Position numbers and translations under genes: made by a program. Positions 21,617-37,131 of a stretch of 64,000 nt of DNA are shown piece after piece. The notes under the pieces are model-generated. The model was not told where the DNA came from, searched no databases, and worked only from the letters and a program-made list of their open reading frames with translations. Each line of letters opens with the position of its first letter. The stretch's first letter is position 1. The DNA is from Adiantum capillus-veneris (lineage: Eukaryota; Streptophyta; Polypodiopsida; Polypodiales; Pteridaceae), in assembly GCA_014529385.2 (NCBI GenBank), contig CM043943.1, positions 158,058,247 to 158,122,246 of the forward strand. Reading direction: 5' to 3'.

Positions 21617-21872
21617 CATGTTTGTGATGACGACGTCTCTCAAACACCAAGTAGAATTTATCACTCTACTTTGGGAGAACGAAATGGACTCAAGGGCAGA
21701 CATGCTTGAGACAGCTAAGTCTCCCAAGCCCCAAATGGATTAGTCATGCTTGTGATGACGACGTCTCTCAAACACCAAGTATAATTTGTCACTCTACGTT
21801 GGGAGAATGAAATGGACTCAAGAGCAGACATGCTTGCAGTAGCTAAGTCTCCCAAGCCCCAAATGGATTAGT
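21617..21872 (+). repeat. 128-bp tandem duplication before the 3' LTR
   Basis: Two adjacent units of exactly 128 bp (21617-21744 and 21745-21872) both begin CATG.TTGTGATGACGACG and end GGATTAGT. The related element at 32200-41282 has a single unit at the equivalent place (about 33800-33960, minus strand), so the duplication arose in this copy. Confidence 0.92.
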
Positions 21873-21986
21873 CATCCATCTTCGAATGATGTCATAGGGT
21901 AAAAAGGGATCCTCTACCCGCTAAGAAACATCAACTAATGACTAAGGCTTTATCTATTCTACCTGATAGTCGAGGACGACTATGAT

Positions 21987-22002
21987 TTCAAGAGGGAGGT
22001 AA
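21987..22002 (+). promoter_or_regulatory. Polypurine tract of outer gypsy element
   Basis: TTCAAGAGGGAGGTAA abuts the TGTCATAA start of the 3' LTR. The same tract precedes the LTR of the minus-strand relative at 33682-33699. Confidence 0.88.
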
Positions 22003-22835
22003 TGTCATAAAATCTAATATCTAACTAACCCAAATGATTTTCTCATATTAAACTGATCATTTAATGTGGGAGAATAAACAGGAACAAGAGTTTGAATATA
22101 GACATGTGCTTATGAATCTATCTCAACACGGGGCCAAAGTCAATGGGTCCAAAGAGAGATGGTCTGTCAAAGAGCAATGCTAGCTAATGGAGCTCAAAGA
22201 CCTTAGGGTTAACTTCATTAAAGACATCCAAAGGTTAGTGTTAAAAGTCCTTAGACCTAGGACCTAAGGCAAGCTAGCGATGTACTTGAGGTGGGAACCC
22301 GACCTAAGCTTGAAGTGCTTGCTGATTAAGGTGCTAGAGGTGCTTGTCGTGCTTGTTGACTAAGGTGCTTGAGGTGCTTCATGACTAAGGTGCTTAAGGT
22401 GCTTCATGACTAAGGTGTTTGAGGGGCTTAAGGTGTTCCAAAAGTCAACAAGATCCCTACATATGGGGGGTGCGAGCCCTACTTGTAGGAGCATGAGAGA
22501 GAACACACACACCCTCACTCAAGGCAAGCCTAATCTAAAGAGGTAACAAGGATACATGTCAAGCTCCTCTCCATGTTGCCCTCATAAGGTGCCTAAAGCC
22601 TATTGGTTGGCCTCTTAAGGGGTCCCATAAGATTTTAGCTAATTAAATTAATCGTTTAAGCATTTATCAAGTCCTCTCTCTCAAAGGGGGAAGGAGGACA
22701 CTTGTCCAAAGGCTACCTCTATTGCTAGTTGTGACCAAGGCTTGTGATTGGCTAGGCTTGAGAGAGCCAATGAGCCACAAGCATGAGCTAGAAGAGGGGG
22801 TCGACCATGCAAGTAGAGGGCTTGCTTGAGGGGTA

Positions 22836-22874
<39 letters not shown>

Positions 22875-23582
22875 TCTCTCTCTCTCTCTCTCTCTCTCAT
22901 TGTGCGAAGTGCTAAGTGCAAGAGCTTCATCTCGTTCTCCAAGCTTGTTGAGAAGTTGAGAGCCTACGCCAACACTCTTGGCTATGGAATGCAAATCCAA
23001 CCAAGAGCCATGCTCCAATGCTAAAACTTGCCATTGTCTCCATTTCATTACTATGATATTATACTATGCTAAGCAAGAAGAGTGATGATAAGTGAGAAAC
23101 TATTTCTTTCTCGTAAGAATGTTACTTCTTCCTCTTCCCTACCCTCATTCCCTGTTAGCTCTCTCCACCTTCGAAGGTGTTTGAGGTCTTGGGACTGAGG
23201 CCGGGGACAAGTTAAAGCTTTCATTTAGCTAAGTTACAGACACAATTGTGGTGCATGAAGCTCTCTATCTTTATTTCACCATCAAGGTCTCAAGGAACAC
23301 AAAGCTTGTATTGTACCAGGTCTCTCTTTATGGGAGAAATTATAATACAAAAGCCTTTTGGAGGGGGGACCGTCTCCACATAAATCCTATCCTCAACTTT
23401 TGCCAAGTTCTCTAATTCTCTCTGTTGCAAAATATCGTTCATGTCAAGTTAGTTAAGTATAATGGCTATGTTGCTACCTCTAATCAAGTTCGCCCTCTAT
23501 TCTCTCAAAGTAGTCTCAAAAAATCGCACTACAATTTTCTTTATTCCGCTATTCTGAATGGTCCTAGGCCATTTCCATTACA
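22003..23582 (+). repeat. 3' LTR of outer gypsy element (1580 bp)
   Basis: Starts TGTCATAA and ends CCATTACA. It contains short repeats of GTGCTTGAGGTGCTT type (22310-22440) and a compound (CT)n(CA)n(CT)n microsatellite at about 22835-22898. It is slightly longer than the 5' LTR because of extra GGTGCTT units. Confidence 0.92.
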
Positions 23583-23587
23583 TTTGT

Positions 23588-25640
23588 GTTCCATCTCATC
23601 CATCGAACAATCTTGAATTCCTAAGTGGCACAACCAACATTCTTCAATTTCTAAGTGATGCGATTGAAAAATGTGCCACACGCTTCTAAAGGCTACATTG
23701 CGTCTCATGACTAAGTGACTTTTGTATTTTTGGGGGAGGGAGAGGGAGTTGATAATGGGTTCTAGGATTGGCAAATGCCACATGGATTTAAAGCCCCCTC
23801 CTTCATGAGATATGTCAAGGGACTAAAAAAAATCAAAAGTTAAAGCGGGGCATGCAAGACTTGGTTGCCATGCTAAAACGTTTGTGCATGGATGTAGTCA
23901 CTAGATATCACAAAATAGGTTGTGGGCTCAAGCTTTGGGCATTTAAGATTATCTTACTTTCGCTTATTATCATATTGCGAGCTCCTTGACCTAGAATGTA
24001 GATCCCTTTGGCCCCCACATTTACCACATTGTGTACGTAGAGGCGTGGGTGTGGTAGGGAAGGGACCAATTTCAAGGGCCCTTTCACAAGGGGGCCTCTC
24101 ACACACATTAGGCTGTTGGTGTTTTTGCATGTACATAAGGGATATGATTGAGGTTGGGTGGTGGTTCATACATTCATGAGAGGTTTCAAAGATCAAGTTA
24201 ATCAAGACAAATCTTTGTTTCAACAAGGGAGCGTGAGACTCCATATGTCTAACAATCCTTTCGCTACGCATGAGTACCCAACTTCCAAAGCCACCTATAT
24301 AGAACCGGTTGAAAAACTACATTATTGTGTTTCAGATGAAGATAAGGAAAAGAAAAATACAAAATTTTTAAGTGGAAATTTGACCATATAAGCAAAAAGC
24401 TTTCTTGCATGCGTTCATCTATTAATGTCATGCACTCCTTTTGCTTATGACATAGCTATCCATTGTGTGTACATGCCCCAAGTGGGGTCAAGTAGTGACT
24501 GAGGAACAAGTTACACCCGATGCAAGTAGGGATAAGTCCATCCTCTAGTCGCACCTGCAAAGGAGCTACAAAGCATGCGAAAGTTTTGGCAAAAAGCGAG
24601 CACTCTTATTGGACAGAGTTGAAGAGGATTACGGTCATACGTTCGCTTGCAAAATTATAGCCTAATCCTTTAAAAAATGAAGGGGTTATCACTGCACTAA
24701 CAAGATTTCTACAACCTTACAGTGAAAGTCGAACCTTCTAAATCTAGGTACCTTTCTCCCCCTACTCCCCCACTACCTCTGGCGGGCGACTGGGCTCTAA
24801 GTTCTTGTGAGAAGGAAGGTCCAAACTCCTCCAAAGTCCAAAATGACCCGAATTGGGCTCTTTGATGAGTGACTAGTCTACGGTGTACTTGGAGTCTATT
24901 AGTAAAACTAGGTTTACAAGGTGTCCACACGACAGCAAAGGAAGAAGCTTGGAAGTCAAGGGGTGGAGAGAAAGAGACTGTGACACGTGGAAGGGCCGGT
25001 GTTGGAACTACAAAATTAGAAGAGAGGTGGAAAACGAGTGCATCATAGGGGTCCCAGGGAGGGGTATGGGCTGGCAAATGAAAGAAATGTGGCATTCCTA
25101 GTACCCAGCCGCCTTGCGGCTCTTGAGAGAGAGAGAGAGAGAGAACCTCACAGGGGCAATTGCAATTTGCAAATGCAATTTTGCCCTCACTCTCTCACAG
25201 CCAGGCGGAGGCCCTTGACTCCTTGGGTCGCATTCTTCGGTAAAGTAAAGAACAACCCGGTTTGTGTGTGGTTTTTTGCCTAAAAAAGATGCGGACAGTA
25301 TGAGTGTAGATTTAAAGTGGGTCTGTGTGGTGGTATGTATAGGCTATATGATGTGGGTCTCGCCGCGCCCCGCGCAGGATGGATGCGTTTTCCACTAAAA
25401 GAAGTGCAGGTATGATGGGTTTGTGTGTGTTTGATGTGGGCCTCGCTGTGTGTATGTGGGTCTCTCTCGCCTTTCTGTTTATGTGTGTGATGTGGGTCTC
25501 TCCAGCCTCTGTATGTACGTGTATGTGAACAATAAGGCGGCCTCCCGTCACCCGTGCGTGTGTGCATGTGTGTGTTGTGTTGAGAGGGTGTTGGTGGTGC
25601 AGCCGGCCGCTGCACCGTCCTCGTCCTTCTCTACTCATTT
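23588..25640. other. Intergenic DNA upstream of the CIPK gene
   Basis: No gene is recognised. Short frames on both strands (for example minus 25095-24709) match nothing I know. 25440-25600 is rich in TGTG and GTATGT words, probably 5' flanking or 5' UTR sequence of the kinase gene. Promoter elements cannot be assigned with confidence. Confidence 0.5.
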
Positions 25641-25717
25641 TCCCCTCTTTTCTAATCAGAGCTGCATTTCTCCTAGATCTTTTCACAGCAGCAGCGGCAG
25701 CCGCAGCAGCAGCAGCC

Positions 25718-25792
25718 ATGGCTCCGCATGGTGAATTTAAAGACATTTCCACGCTCTTCTCCTTATCCAAGGGACCTCCCTCCCTCTTCTGA
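25718..25792 (+). CDS. Upstream ORF before the CIPK start (24 codons)
   Basis: ATG in the strong context GCCATGG, just after a CAG/CAGCAG tract, opens a 24-codon frame (MAPHGEFKDIST...) that ends at 25792. That is 55 bp before the likely kinase start at 25848, and the frame is different. If transcription starts upstream, this uORF would be met first and could reduce kinase translation. A second ATG at 25728 is in frame with the kinase and would add 40 residues. Confidence 0.45.
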   Translation: MAPHGEFKDISTLFSLSKGPPSLF

Positions 25793-25847
25793 TTTCCTTC
25801 TCCTTGGCCCGGCGGCGACCGTGCATGATATGCACGCGCCTTCCACA

Positions 25848-29304
<3,457 letters not shown>

Positions 29305-29506
29305 GGATTGACCCCGGTCTGCCATGTTTGTCAGAAGAGATTGGCTGATGATTGTAGATGAGAAGATTGTGGAGAGTTGTACATTGAAGGACCTGGAAGC
29401 AGGTGCAGGTCTGGTTTGGTTTTGTTATTATTGTATGTTAAACTTGATGAATAATACCAAAGCTGTGAAGTTGTCATCTGCCTCATTCTGAAGCGATTGG
29501 GTTCAT

Positions 29507-29512
29507 AATAAA
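29507..29512 (+). terminator. Likely polyadenylation signal of CIPK gene
   Basis: AATAAA lies about 200 bp after the stop codon in an AT-rich 3' region, followed by T-rich and G/T-rich DNA. Plant signals are loose, so the exact site is uncertain; an earlier AATAATA lies near 29450. Confidence 0.5.
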
Positions 29513-30884
29513 GTTGGTGATGAAAATTTTAAGTTTTTGATGCAAAGCTTTGAAGTTTGAAGGAGTATAATTCTGTGTGAGCAAAATTGTTCACGTTCGA
29601 CGTACGGGATAAATTGGGTACGATCTGTTCTGTACCATGAACTCGTACGTTTTGTTCAGGATTCGTTCGACAGACAGTTTTCTTGTCAAAGTTGGAGTCT
29701 CTGTTGAGCATGTGGAGTGACCATTTCTGAACATTGGGGGCTGCTTTTTTGGCCTTTTTTTTCATGCGGTTGGGCTCTAGCTTTTAGCCCTCTATGCATG
29801 TAAAGCTCTTTTCCCTGGTGTTTATTTCTTGAAGACTAGACTTCAGGCTAAAAAAACATGTTTCTATTTTTTTATTATATGTAACATCGACTGTACCTTA
29901 CAATTTCTTAGTTTGATTTGTACTGCGCATCGTTGTATCTATACTGATCGTACATGACCGTATGTGTCAACCCTGTACAGTGCGAGACAGCTTGTAAGAG
30001 CTGTTAAACAAAGCATCAAACAGGTTTGCTTCAGTTTTGACCTCTGTTGTGAAGAGGTTCAATCTTAGCCCTAATTAGCAATGACATCTCGAAATATGAA
30101 AGTCCATAGCCAAGGTATAAATTCATCAAAGCCATCCTTAAAGTTTAATCTCAGCCCTATCTATAGTCTTAGTTTGCGGCCAAAAGCAGTGGCTTCTCAT
30201 TATGTTCAAATTTGAGCTAAGGTTTCAAGGTGTTCTGTTGGTGAATGTCGAGATTACGACCAGTTGATATTTGGTTAATTCTTTGTCCTCCGTGGTGGTA
30301 ATGTCCTATTGGCTACCCTTCTTTAATGCTTCTTTTAGTGCTAAGCTTCATTATGGATCTGCCCTGGCAAGAGTTATACCAGAATCTCTTGTGTGCGAGT
30401 GTGAGCATATGTTCATACTTGGCTCTATACCTAGTGGGGACATCGTTGTAGTATGTAAGTAGTATGTGTACTGGAGCTCATGGTGACAGTCTTGTGAATG
30501 ACTTGTCATCTTCAGAAGGGACTTCCAATTGGTTCCATATAAAACTAGAAAGTGCGAAGTGGCATGAGAACGCACGCTCTGTATCTGATTAAATTTTTGC
30601 CGCAATTCAAGGTATTGTAAGCTTTTAGCAGCCAAGAAGACCATAAAGCAAGAAACGACGATCGTATGATCTGAACCCAGAGCTAGATGATTAAGGAACT
30701 TTGCGTAGCATTGAGATGGCAGGTTGTAACTCTTGATATTGCGGACTTGTGGATGCAGAGGTTTTATTTGTGTCAGATCATGTTGTTTTTGGCGAATGCT
30801 TGCTCTCCTCTTGTAAGTCATGTTGTGAGGAAACCTTTATCATTATTTGAGGCAGATAAGGTAGCAGCTGTATCGACCCTCACG
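29513..30884. other. Intergenic DNA downstream of CIPK
   Basis: No gene is recognised. Short frames (such as 30821-30351 minus) have no known domain. Composition is close to that of CIPK introns. Confidence 0.5.
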
Positions 30885-32199
30885 AAAAGCCTAGTCAGCT
30901 TGTTTTCTTGACTCATACTATGGTCATTGCAGATGACATATGCTCTCTCTTCTCTCGCATCTGTAAGCTTGTGTCCTTTTTGTAATGTGGTAGGGGTCAA
31001 GTCATTACCTTTTCTCCTTGAGCCTCTGTTCGACTATTTTTGAAGCTCTCATCAATAGAATTGCACTGTTCGCACCCACACGCCATTGACAATAACATCC
31101 ATTTGACAGGCTAATCGTCTGATGATATGTGTAGAGATGCACCTACATTGATGTTTTGACTAGCTCTGTGTAGCTGGAAGTTTGTAATTTGTCTTGCCCT
31201 TGAGACTGCAACGATACAAAGGTGTGCCTCGTGAGGGGGTGAGCATGAGCACAAGTAGTGTACATATCTATTGACAGAACACTGCATCAAATAACGTAAT
31301 AAGTGTCTTTGAATACGATGCACCTCTACAAATCACTCACATTGCTATAGAAGAGAATCAAGCTTTGGTGACTTTATTGTGGAGAGCAAATGTAAGGAAA
31401 AGCATTGGAGAGACCCTTCAATGTTGAAAGTTGGCGATTGGCAACTTTCATAGCCTGCCTTGTGTGCAAAATTTTGATTAATTTGTGATTCAAATTATTC
31501 CTTTATAAATAAGGACTTGCAATGAGATTAATTTTCACAAGGGCTTTGCATTTTGAAGTGATTAGTGAAATTTACTCTCGGAACAAATGCTTCTTTTAGA
31601 GTGTATGAAGAACAACAATAATTTAGTAATAAAACTGGTAAAAAAAGGTGCTAAGGTTTATGGCATCAATATTTATAAGAGTATTTATGACCAAAAGTAG
31701 TCTTTTGGAGATAAATTAGTTTATATTTATAAGAGTATCTATGATCAAAAGTAACCAAAATTACATCTTTTTGAAGGTAGATTAGTTCCTTTCTCAAAGT
31801 TTTTTAGTGTAATGTGAAATTTTCACCACATAACTAGGTAAATGAAATTATAAATGCTCCAAATCGTGTTCTTGTCAAGTGATTAACTAGAGTGGTTATG
31901 GATGTCAATAAATTTGTTCCAAGTTTTTGCCCAATCTTAAGAGGCAACAACTCTTAGATGGAAAAGAAAAGATTTTATTTATCTGATTATGCAATGTAAA
32001 TTCCTAACTTTAGTTTGCCTACAACTATTATTTTAAGAATTATTTAGGCCACATACATGTATGTGCAACTTGTAATTACATAAAGACAAGTTTTTCTAGG
32101 AGTTCCAAACCCTAGTTGCCAAGAAACTCACGAAACCATACAAAACGTTTTGAAACTTCTAACAAGTGTCTTAAAGTTGTGTGTGTGTGTGTGTGTGTT

Positions 32200-32859
32200 C
32201 ATTAGAATAGATTCCTAATGAGAATAGAAGAGTGCTTGAGTGGAGAGAGCAACAAAAAGTATAAGACCTAGTTAGATACTATGAACAATACTTTAAAAAA
32301 GAGAAATTAAGCTATTGACAACAGATGAGGACCGGATTTACATGGAACTGATCCCCCCTCCAAAAGGCTTTGTATTATGGTTTTTCCCATCAAGGGAGAC
32401 ATTTTTCTTTGTGTTCCTTCAATACTAGCTAGTGCAATGAAGATGGAAGCTTCATGCACTAAGCAAAATACTTATCAAACACAACATCAATTCCCTCACG
32501 GTCTCAGACCCAAGACCTCACACACCTTCGAAGATGGTGAGAGCTAGCAGGGTATGAGAGTAGATTGAGAGGAAGGAGTAGTCTTACGAGAAAGATGTAC
32601 ATCTCCTCACATAATCACTCATATTAGCATAGCTTAGCTTAGTAATTAGCATGGTAGAGGAGATGAGCATGCATTGAAGCTTGTCTCTTGGTTGGATTTG
32701 CATTCACAAAGCCAAGAGTTGTTGGTGTAGGCCTCCCTTCTCACAAGCTTGGAGTAGGTGATAAGCTTTCCATTAAAGCTTGAGAAGGAGAGAGAGAGTC
32801 TTCTTACTCCACACATGGACTAGTGTGAGTGTGTATGCAATAATGCCTTGAGAAAATCA

Positions 32860-32895
<36 letters not shown>

Positions 32896-33681
32896 CCCTC
32901 TTGCTATTTGCTCATGCTCGCACCCTATTGGACCTCTCCAGGCTTAGCCAATGGAATTTCAAGAGCATAAGTGATAGCCTTCTGACATGTGTCCCCCTTT
33001 CCCCTTTTGTGAGAGCTTTAGGTAATTAATTAATGTAACTAAATTCTCATTGGACCCCTTTGTCTCTTGGCCAATAGAATCAGGCAAGCCATTGGGCTGC
33101 TGAATGATCATTGGACCCCTTGGGAGACTGTCCAATAGTCTTCTAGAGAGCTTAATTCCTATTGGTTCTTTTATTAAGTGTTTTTAAATTCATTAAACTA
33201 GATTTACTCTAGCCTAATTCTCATTGGTCCACCTCCATGGCCATCCAACAGGATTTGAGTACACCTTGTGGGCATCTGGGCTAGGGAGCTGACATGTGTC
33301 CCTCTTTCCCTTTATGTAAAGGAACCTTGTGAGTGTGTGTGTGTTTCTCTCTCATCCCCTACTTCTAGGGCTCGCCCCCTCCTATGTAGGGATTATAAAG
33401 ACTTTTTTTACACACACTAAGCGTCCAATTTTCTTAGTGTTTGACCTTTGGACTCAACCTTTGAATTTTGGAACCTTAGCATTTTGGAAGTCTTATGGGC
33501 TGAACCTTAGGGTCTTTTAAGCCCATTGTTGCACATTGCTCTTTTGCAAATGACCCCCCCTTTGGATCCCTATTGTGGCCGGTCTGCCAGCTTAACCAAT
33601 ATTCTAGCACTTCCCCATATTAAATGACCAGTTTAACATGAAAAATTCATTTAGGAGAATTAGATATTAGTTATTATGACA
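32200..33681 (-). repeat. 3' LTR of second gypsy element (end truncated)
   Basis: From CATTAGAATAGATTCC (about 32201) it parallels 39752-41282. It carries a (CT)n tract at about 32863-32893. The expected terminal TGTAACATTTAATGG (seen at 39686) is missing; the LTR starts inside a GT run that belongs to the flanking duplication. Confidence 0.88.
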
Positions 33682-33699
33682 TTACCTCTCTCTTGAAAT
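33682..33699 (-). promoter_or_regulatory. Polypurine tract of second gypsy element
   Basis: The minus strand reads ATTTCAAGAGAGAGGTAA immediately before TGTCATAA, nearly the same tract as at 21987-22002. Confidence 0.85.
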
Positions 33700-34095
33700 C
33701 ACAACCATCCTTGACTATGGGATAGAGAAGATAAAGCCTATTCATTGGTCCTTTTTCTAACGGGTAGAGGATCCCTATGTTACCCTACGACATCATTCCA
33801 GAATGGATGAGTAGTCCATTTGGCGCTTGAGAGCCTTAGCTGCTGCAAGCATGTCTGCACATTAGTCCTATCAATCTTCCATAATAGAGTGACAAGCTCT
33901 ACTTGGTGTTTGGAAGACGTTGTCTCCGCAAACTTTGATCTGAGCATGCATACTACTTCACATTTGTGCACAATAAAGAAAAAGAGAGTCTTATAAGACA
34001 AAAAATTTGTTCATTTTAAACATTTGTAAATTTGCTTACTCTAGGGAAGCATTGTAAGCATTGAAAAGGTTTAGGTTATCCTTTAATTGTATGCC

Positions 34096-34990
34096 TTGCA
34101 TCAATCTAGCATCTTCAAAAGGATAATTCTTAAACTTAATAAGATATTGTCGGATAGTCTTACCGCCTCATAGTACCTTGTCTTCATGTCGGAGAATGGA
34201 CTCGGGCTGCATCACCTCTTCTTGGTCCTCGATCTCCGGTGGGTCTTCAATAGTTTGTTCTTGAGGTGACTCTCTTTTGTAAGGCTTTAGTAGGCTCCTT
34301 GAAAAGCATTGTGTATGAGCCAATGGTTGGGCAACTTGAGTTGATATGCCATCTCATTTATTGGCCTAAGAATCTGGAAGGGACCATAGCACCTTTTTGC
34401 TAACTTAGCACAGTACTTTTGGTGTCCCATAGGATTCTTGCCCGTCGTGTGCCTTAATCAAGCCTTGGGAAATTTAAGTAAGACCCAATCATTTTCTTTA
34501 AAGGCTTGGGCTCTTCTGTGCTTATCAGCAACAGCCTCTTGCCTTTGCTGTGAGATAGAGATAGCATCCTTAATCTTTTGGAAAGATTCTTGTAGGTCTT
34601 GACTATACTCATCTACGACGAAGATCTTCCCGTGTACCTTAAGTAGCAGGGGACTTTTTGATCTTCCCTCAATTACCTCGAAAAGTGCTTTTCCCGTGGA
34701 AGTATGTACAGTGTTATTGTAGGCATACTACACTAAGGGTAAGTACTTCTCCCATTGGGACCTTTGATCTAGTTCCGTTACATAGGCTTTTAGTAGATTG
34801 AGAATTGTTAGGTTAGCTATTTCACTTGGGCCATTTGCTTGCAGGTCATAGGCCAAAGAGAAATTTAGCATCGTCCCTAAATTCTCAAAGTGAGTCTTCC
34901 AGAAATTATTGGTCATTCTAGGATCTCTATCCGACCCTATGAACATTGGCAAGCCATGGTACTTGAAGATTTGTGAAATGAAGAGGGTTG
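34096..34990 (-). pseudogene. Integrase C-terminal half and chromodomain-like tail
   Basis: On the minus strand a 100-codon frame (35030-34728) carries FISQIFKYHGLPMFIGSDRD with the second catalytic Asp and GPSEIANL with the Glu. Further on, after stops, come IN C-terminal sequence and a chromodomain-like YLIKFKNYPFEDA at about 34200-34100. The frame is cut from its N-terminal half by the 322-bp insertion at 34995. Confidence 0.8.
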
Positions 34991-34994
34991 CCAT

Positions 34995-35316
34995 TGTTGA
35001 GATGTCGAGCTCTACACCTTGAGCTGGCATCCACTACGGGTCTTGGCCGCTTACAGCATTTACTCACTGGCGCGTTAGGTGACCGACACGGAGGATCTCT
35101 GCCAGTGATTCTACAGCTGGACTACACTTATAGTGCCAGCCCAGTACGCTTCTAGCGAGTTCACACTTAGTGACCGCATGTACATATGTGCTACTTTTCA
35201 GCTTTAGCACTTAGTCAGTTTGTACTCTCTTTTCTGTGAAGAAGAAGAAGAAGCTTTCCATCTCTGTGTGCTTTGTGCTTGTCTTGTGTAGCTCTCTTGC
35301 ATCCTCATTCTTTACA
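34995..35316. mobile_element. 322-bp TG...CA insertion (solo-LTR-like) inside integrase
   Basis: The inserted DNA is flanked by GCCAT at 34990-34994 and 35317-35321. On the minus strand it begins TGTAAAGAATG and ends CTCAACA. Deleting it with one GCCAT rejoins the integrase frame (KPIK to MATLFISQIF). It holds no gene; a GAAGAAGAAGAAG tract lies near 35240. Termini and 5-bp duplication fit a solo LTR or very small LTR element of a family not otherwise seen here. Confidence 0.88.
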
Positions 35317-35321
35317 GCCAT

Positions 35322-35853
35322 TTGATGGGCTTTGCTAGTCTTTTCACATGTATAAAATGAGCTTGTTTACTGAACCTGTCTACTATCGTCCATATTCTCG
35401 TATTCCCATGGATAGACTTAGGCAATCCAAAGATAAAATCCATGGATATGCTCTCCCATGGTGAATTACGGATTGACAAAGGTTGAAGCAATCCCAGTTG
35501 CTTCCCTCTATCAATCTTCGCCTTTTGGCATACCAACAATTAGAAACATACTCTTGTATGTTTGCTTTCATGGTAGGCCAATAGAAATATGTTTCAATCC
35601 TTTTTAGGGAAGATTGAATCCCTCTATGCTCTGCATAAGGAGGAGTATGAGATTCATACATTACTTTCTCACGGAGTGAGTTAGTAACGCATGGTCTATT
35701 GCCATAGAGAAGATAACCATCTTGTAAAGTAAATGGTTCCCCTTTCTTCCCTAGTGCAAGGACTGAAATCACATCTCTAAAATCGGGATCAATAGCATAC
35801 TCATCTATCATAGAAGATAGATCATTGTGAGTTGCTATGGAAACCGCATTCAC
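35322..35853 (-). pseudogene. Integrase N-terminal half (zinc-binding domain and start of core)
   Basis: 35853-35383 reads DPDFRDVISVLALGKKGEPF, then HTPPYAEHRGIQ and YFYWPTMKANIQEYVSNC. A frameshift within the CxxC part moves the continuation to 35539-35312 (VCQKAKIDRGKQ, ISMDFIFGLPKS with the first catalytic Asp, VDRFSKQAHFI). Confidence 0.85.
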
Positions 35854-35859
35854 TCTCGG

Positions 35860-37038
35860 TCACCTTGATAGTGCATCTGCTACTTGATTATGCTTGCCAG
35901 CAATGTGAGCAATATGAAAATGAAATTGCGAAAGAAAATTTTCCCACCTCATTTGTTTGTCGGAGAGCTTGGTCAGTGTCATGAAGTACTTAAGACTTTG
36001 GTAATCTGTTTGCAGAATGAAAGGAGTCCCCAATAAATAGTGCTTCCACGATTCTAAGGCATGTAGAACTGTGAGGAGTTCCTTTTCATATATGCCTAGA
36101 GCTTGCTCAAAAGGGTCGAGCCTTCGAATTTCATAGGCTATGGTATGCCCTTCTTGGAGCAAAACAGCTCCAAGGCAATCACCACAAGCATCACATTGGA
36201 CCTCAAATGGCTTTGAGAGATCCGGTAGTGTAAGCACATGTTGAGAGATAAGCTTTTCTTTAAGATTTTTGAAAGCATTATTCTCCTTGGCAGACCATGT
36301 ATACCTAACGTTTTTCTTTGTTAGGTCATGTAATGGTCCTGCAATTTGTGAGAACTTTTCTATGAAGCGTCTATAGTATGCACACATACCTATAAAGCTT
36401 CTTAGTTCATGAAGATTCCTTGGCTTAGGCCATGCTTTTATTTTTAACTTTGATGAATCCATTTGGATTCCATCTTGAGAGATAATGTGACCTAAATACT
36501 GAATCTCTTGCAAGAAAAATTCACTTTTCTTTCAATTAACATAAAGTTTATTCTCTCTTACAACTTGAAATATTACCTGGAGGTGTTGTTTGTGTTCATC
36601 TAGTGAATTAGAGTAGATGAGAATATCATCAAAGAACACTCCAATAAAGGTTCGGTGAGGCCTGAATAGCTTCTCCATCAAGCGGTTGAATGTGGCTGGT
36701 GCATTGGTCAAGCCAAAAGGCATGACAATATATTCGTAAAGACCAAACATAGTGCGAAATGTGTTCTTTACAATGTCTTGATCAACTATCCTTATTTGAT
36801 GATAGCCACTTTTTAGGTCAATCCTATTGAAGTAGGTGGACCCTTGTAGCTTATCAAATAGGTCTTCTACCCGTGGAACGGGAAACCTATTCTTGATAGT
36901 GATCATATTTAGTGCTCTATAGTCGACACACATACAATATGTGCCGTCTTTCTTTTGCATTAATAGCACAGGAGAACAAAATGGAGATGAGCTAGTCCTA
37001 ACCATGCCCTTCTCAACTAACTCATGCACTTGCCGCAT
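35860..37038 (-). pseudogene. Reverse transcriptase and RNase H of second gypsy element
   Basis: RT (37038-36532, 168 codons) shows QKKDGTYCMCVDYRALN, PRVEDLFDKLQGSTYFNRID, YIVMPFGLTNAPATFNRLM and the catalytic FFDDILIYS. One TGA near 36523 separates it from RNase H (36513-35860, 217 codons). RNase H contains DACGDCLGAVLLQEGHTIAY, LQTDYQSLKYFM and HIAHIAGKHNQVADALSR. This is the best preserved pol stretch of the three related copies. Confidence 0.9.
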
Positions 37039-37131
37039 AATCTCCTCTTGTTGAGCTTGAGAAACTCTATAAGGAGGTTTATTAGGCGGTGAACTTCCTA
37101 AAAGAAGTTCAATTGCATGGTCATCATTGCC

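Larger units (their letters stand above)
9069..23582 (+). mobile_element. Complete Ty3/gypsy (chromovirus-like) element with nested insertion
   Basis: The ends are TGTCATAA... (9069) and ...CCATTACA (23582), flanked by the 5-bp target duplication TTTGT at 9064-9068 and 23583-23587. Both LTRs are recognisable: 5' LTR 9069-9255 plus 14943-16259, and 3' LTR 22003-23582. Between them are a primer-binding site, gag, protease, RT, RNase H, integrase, a chromodomain-like tail and a polypurine tract. Removing the nested element and its duplicated CTAAT leaves about 8.8 kb. Coding parts carry many stops and frameshifts, so it is not autonomous now. Confidence 0.93.

Noticed and set aside
24709-25095. 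128-codon minus-strand frame upstream of CIPK
   Set aside because: No recognisable domain, and it lies in probable promoter DNA of the kinase gene.
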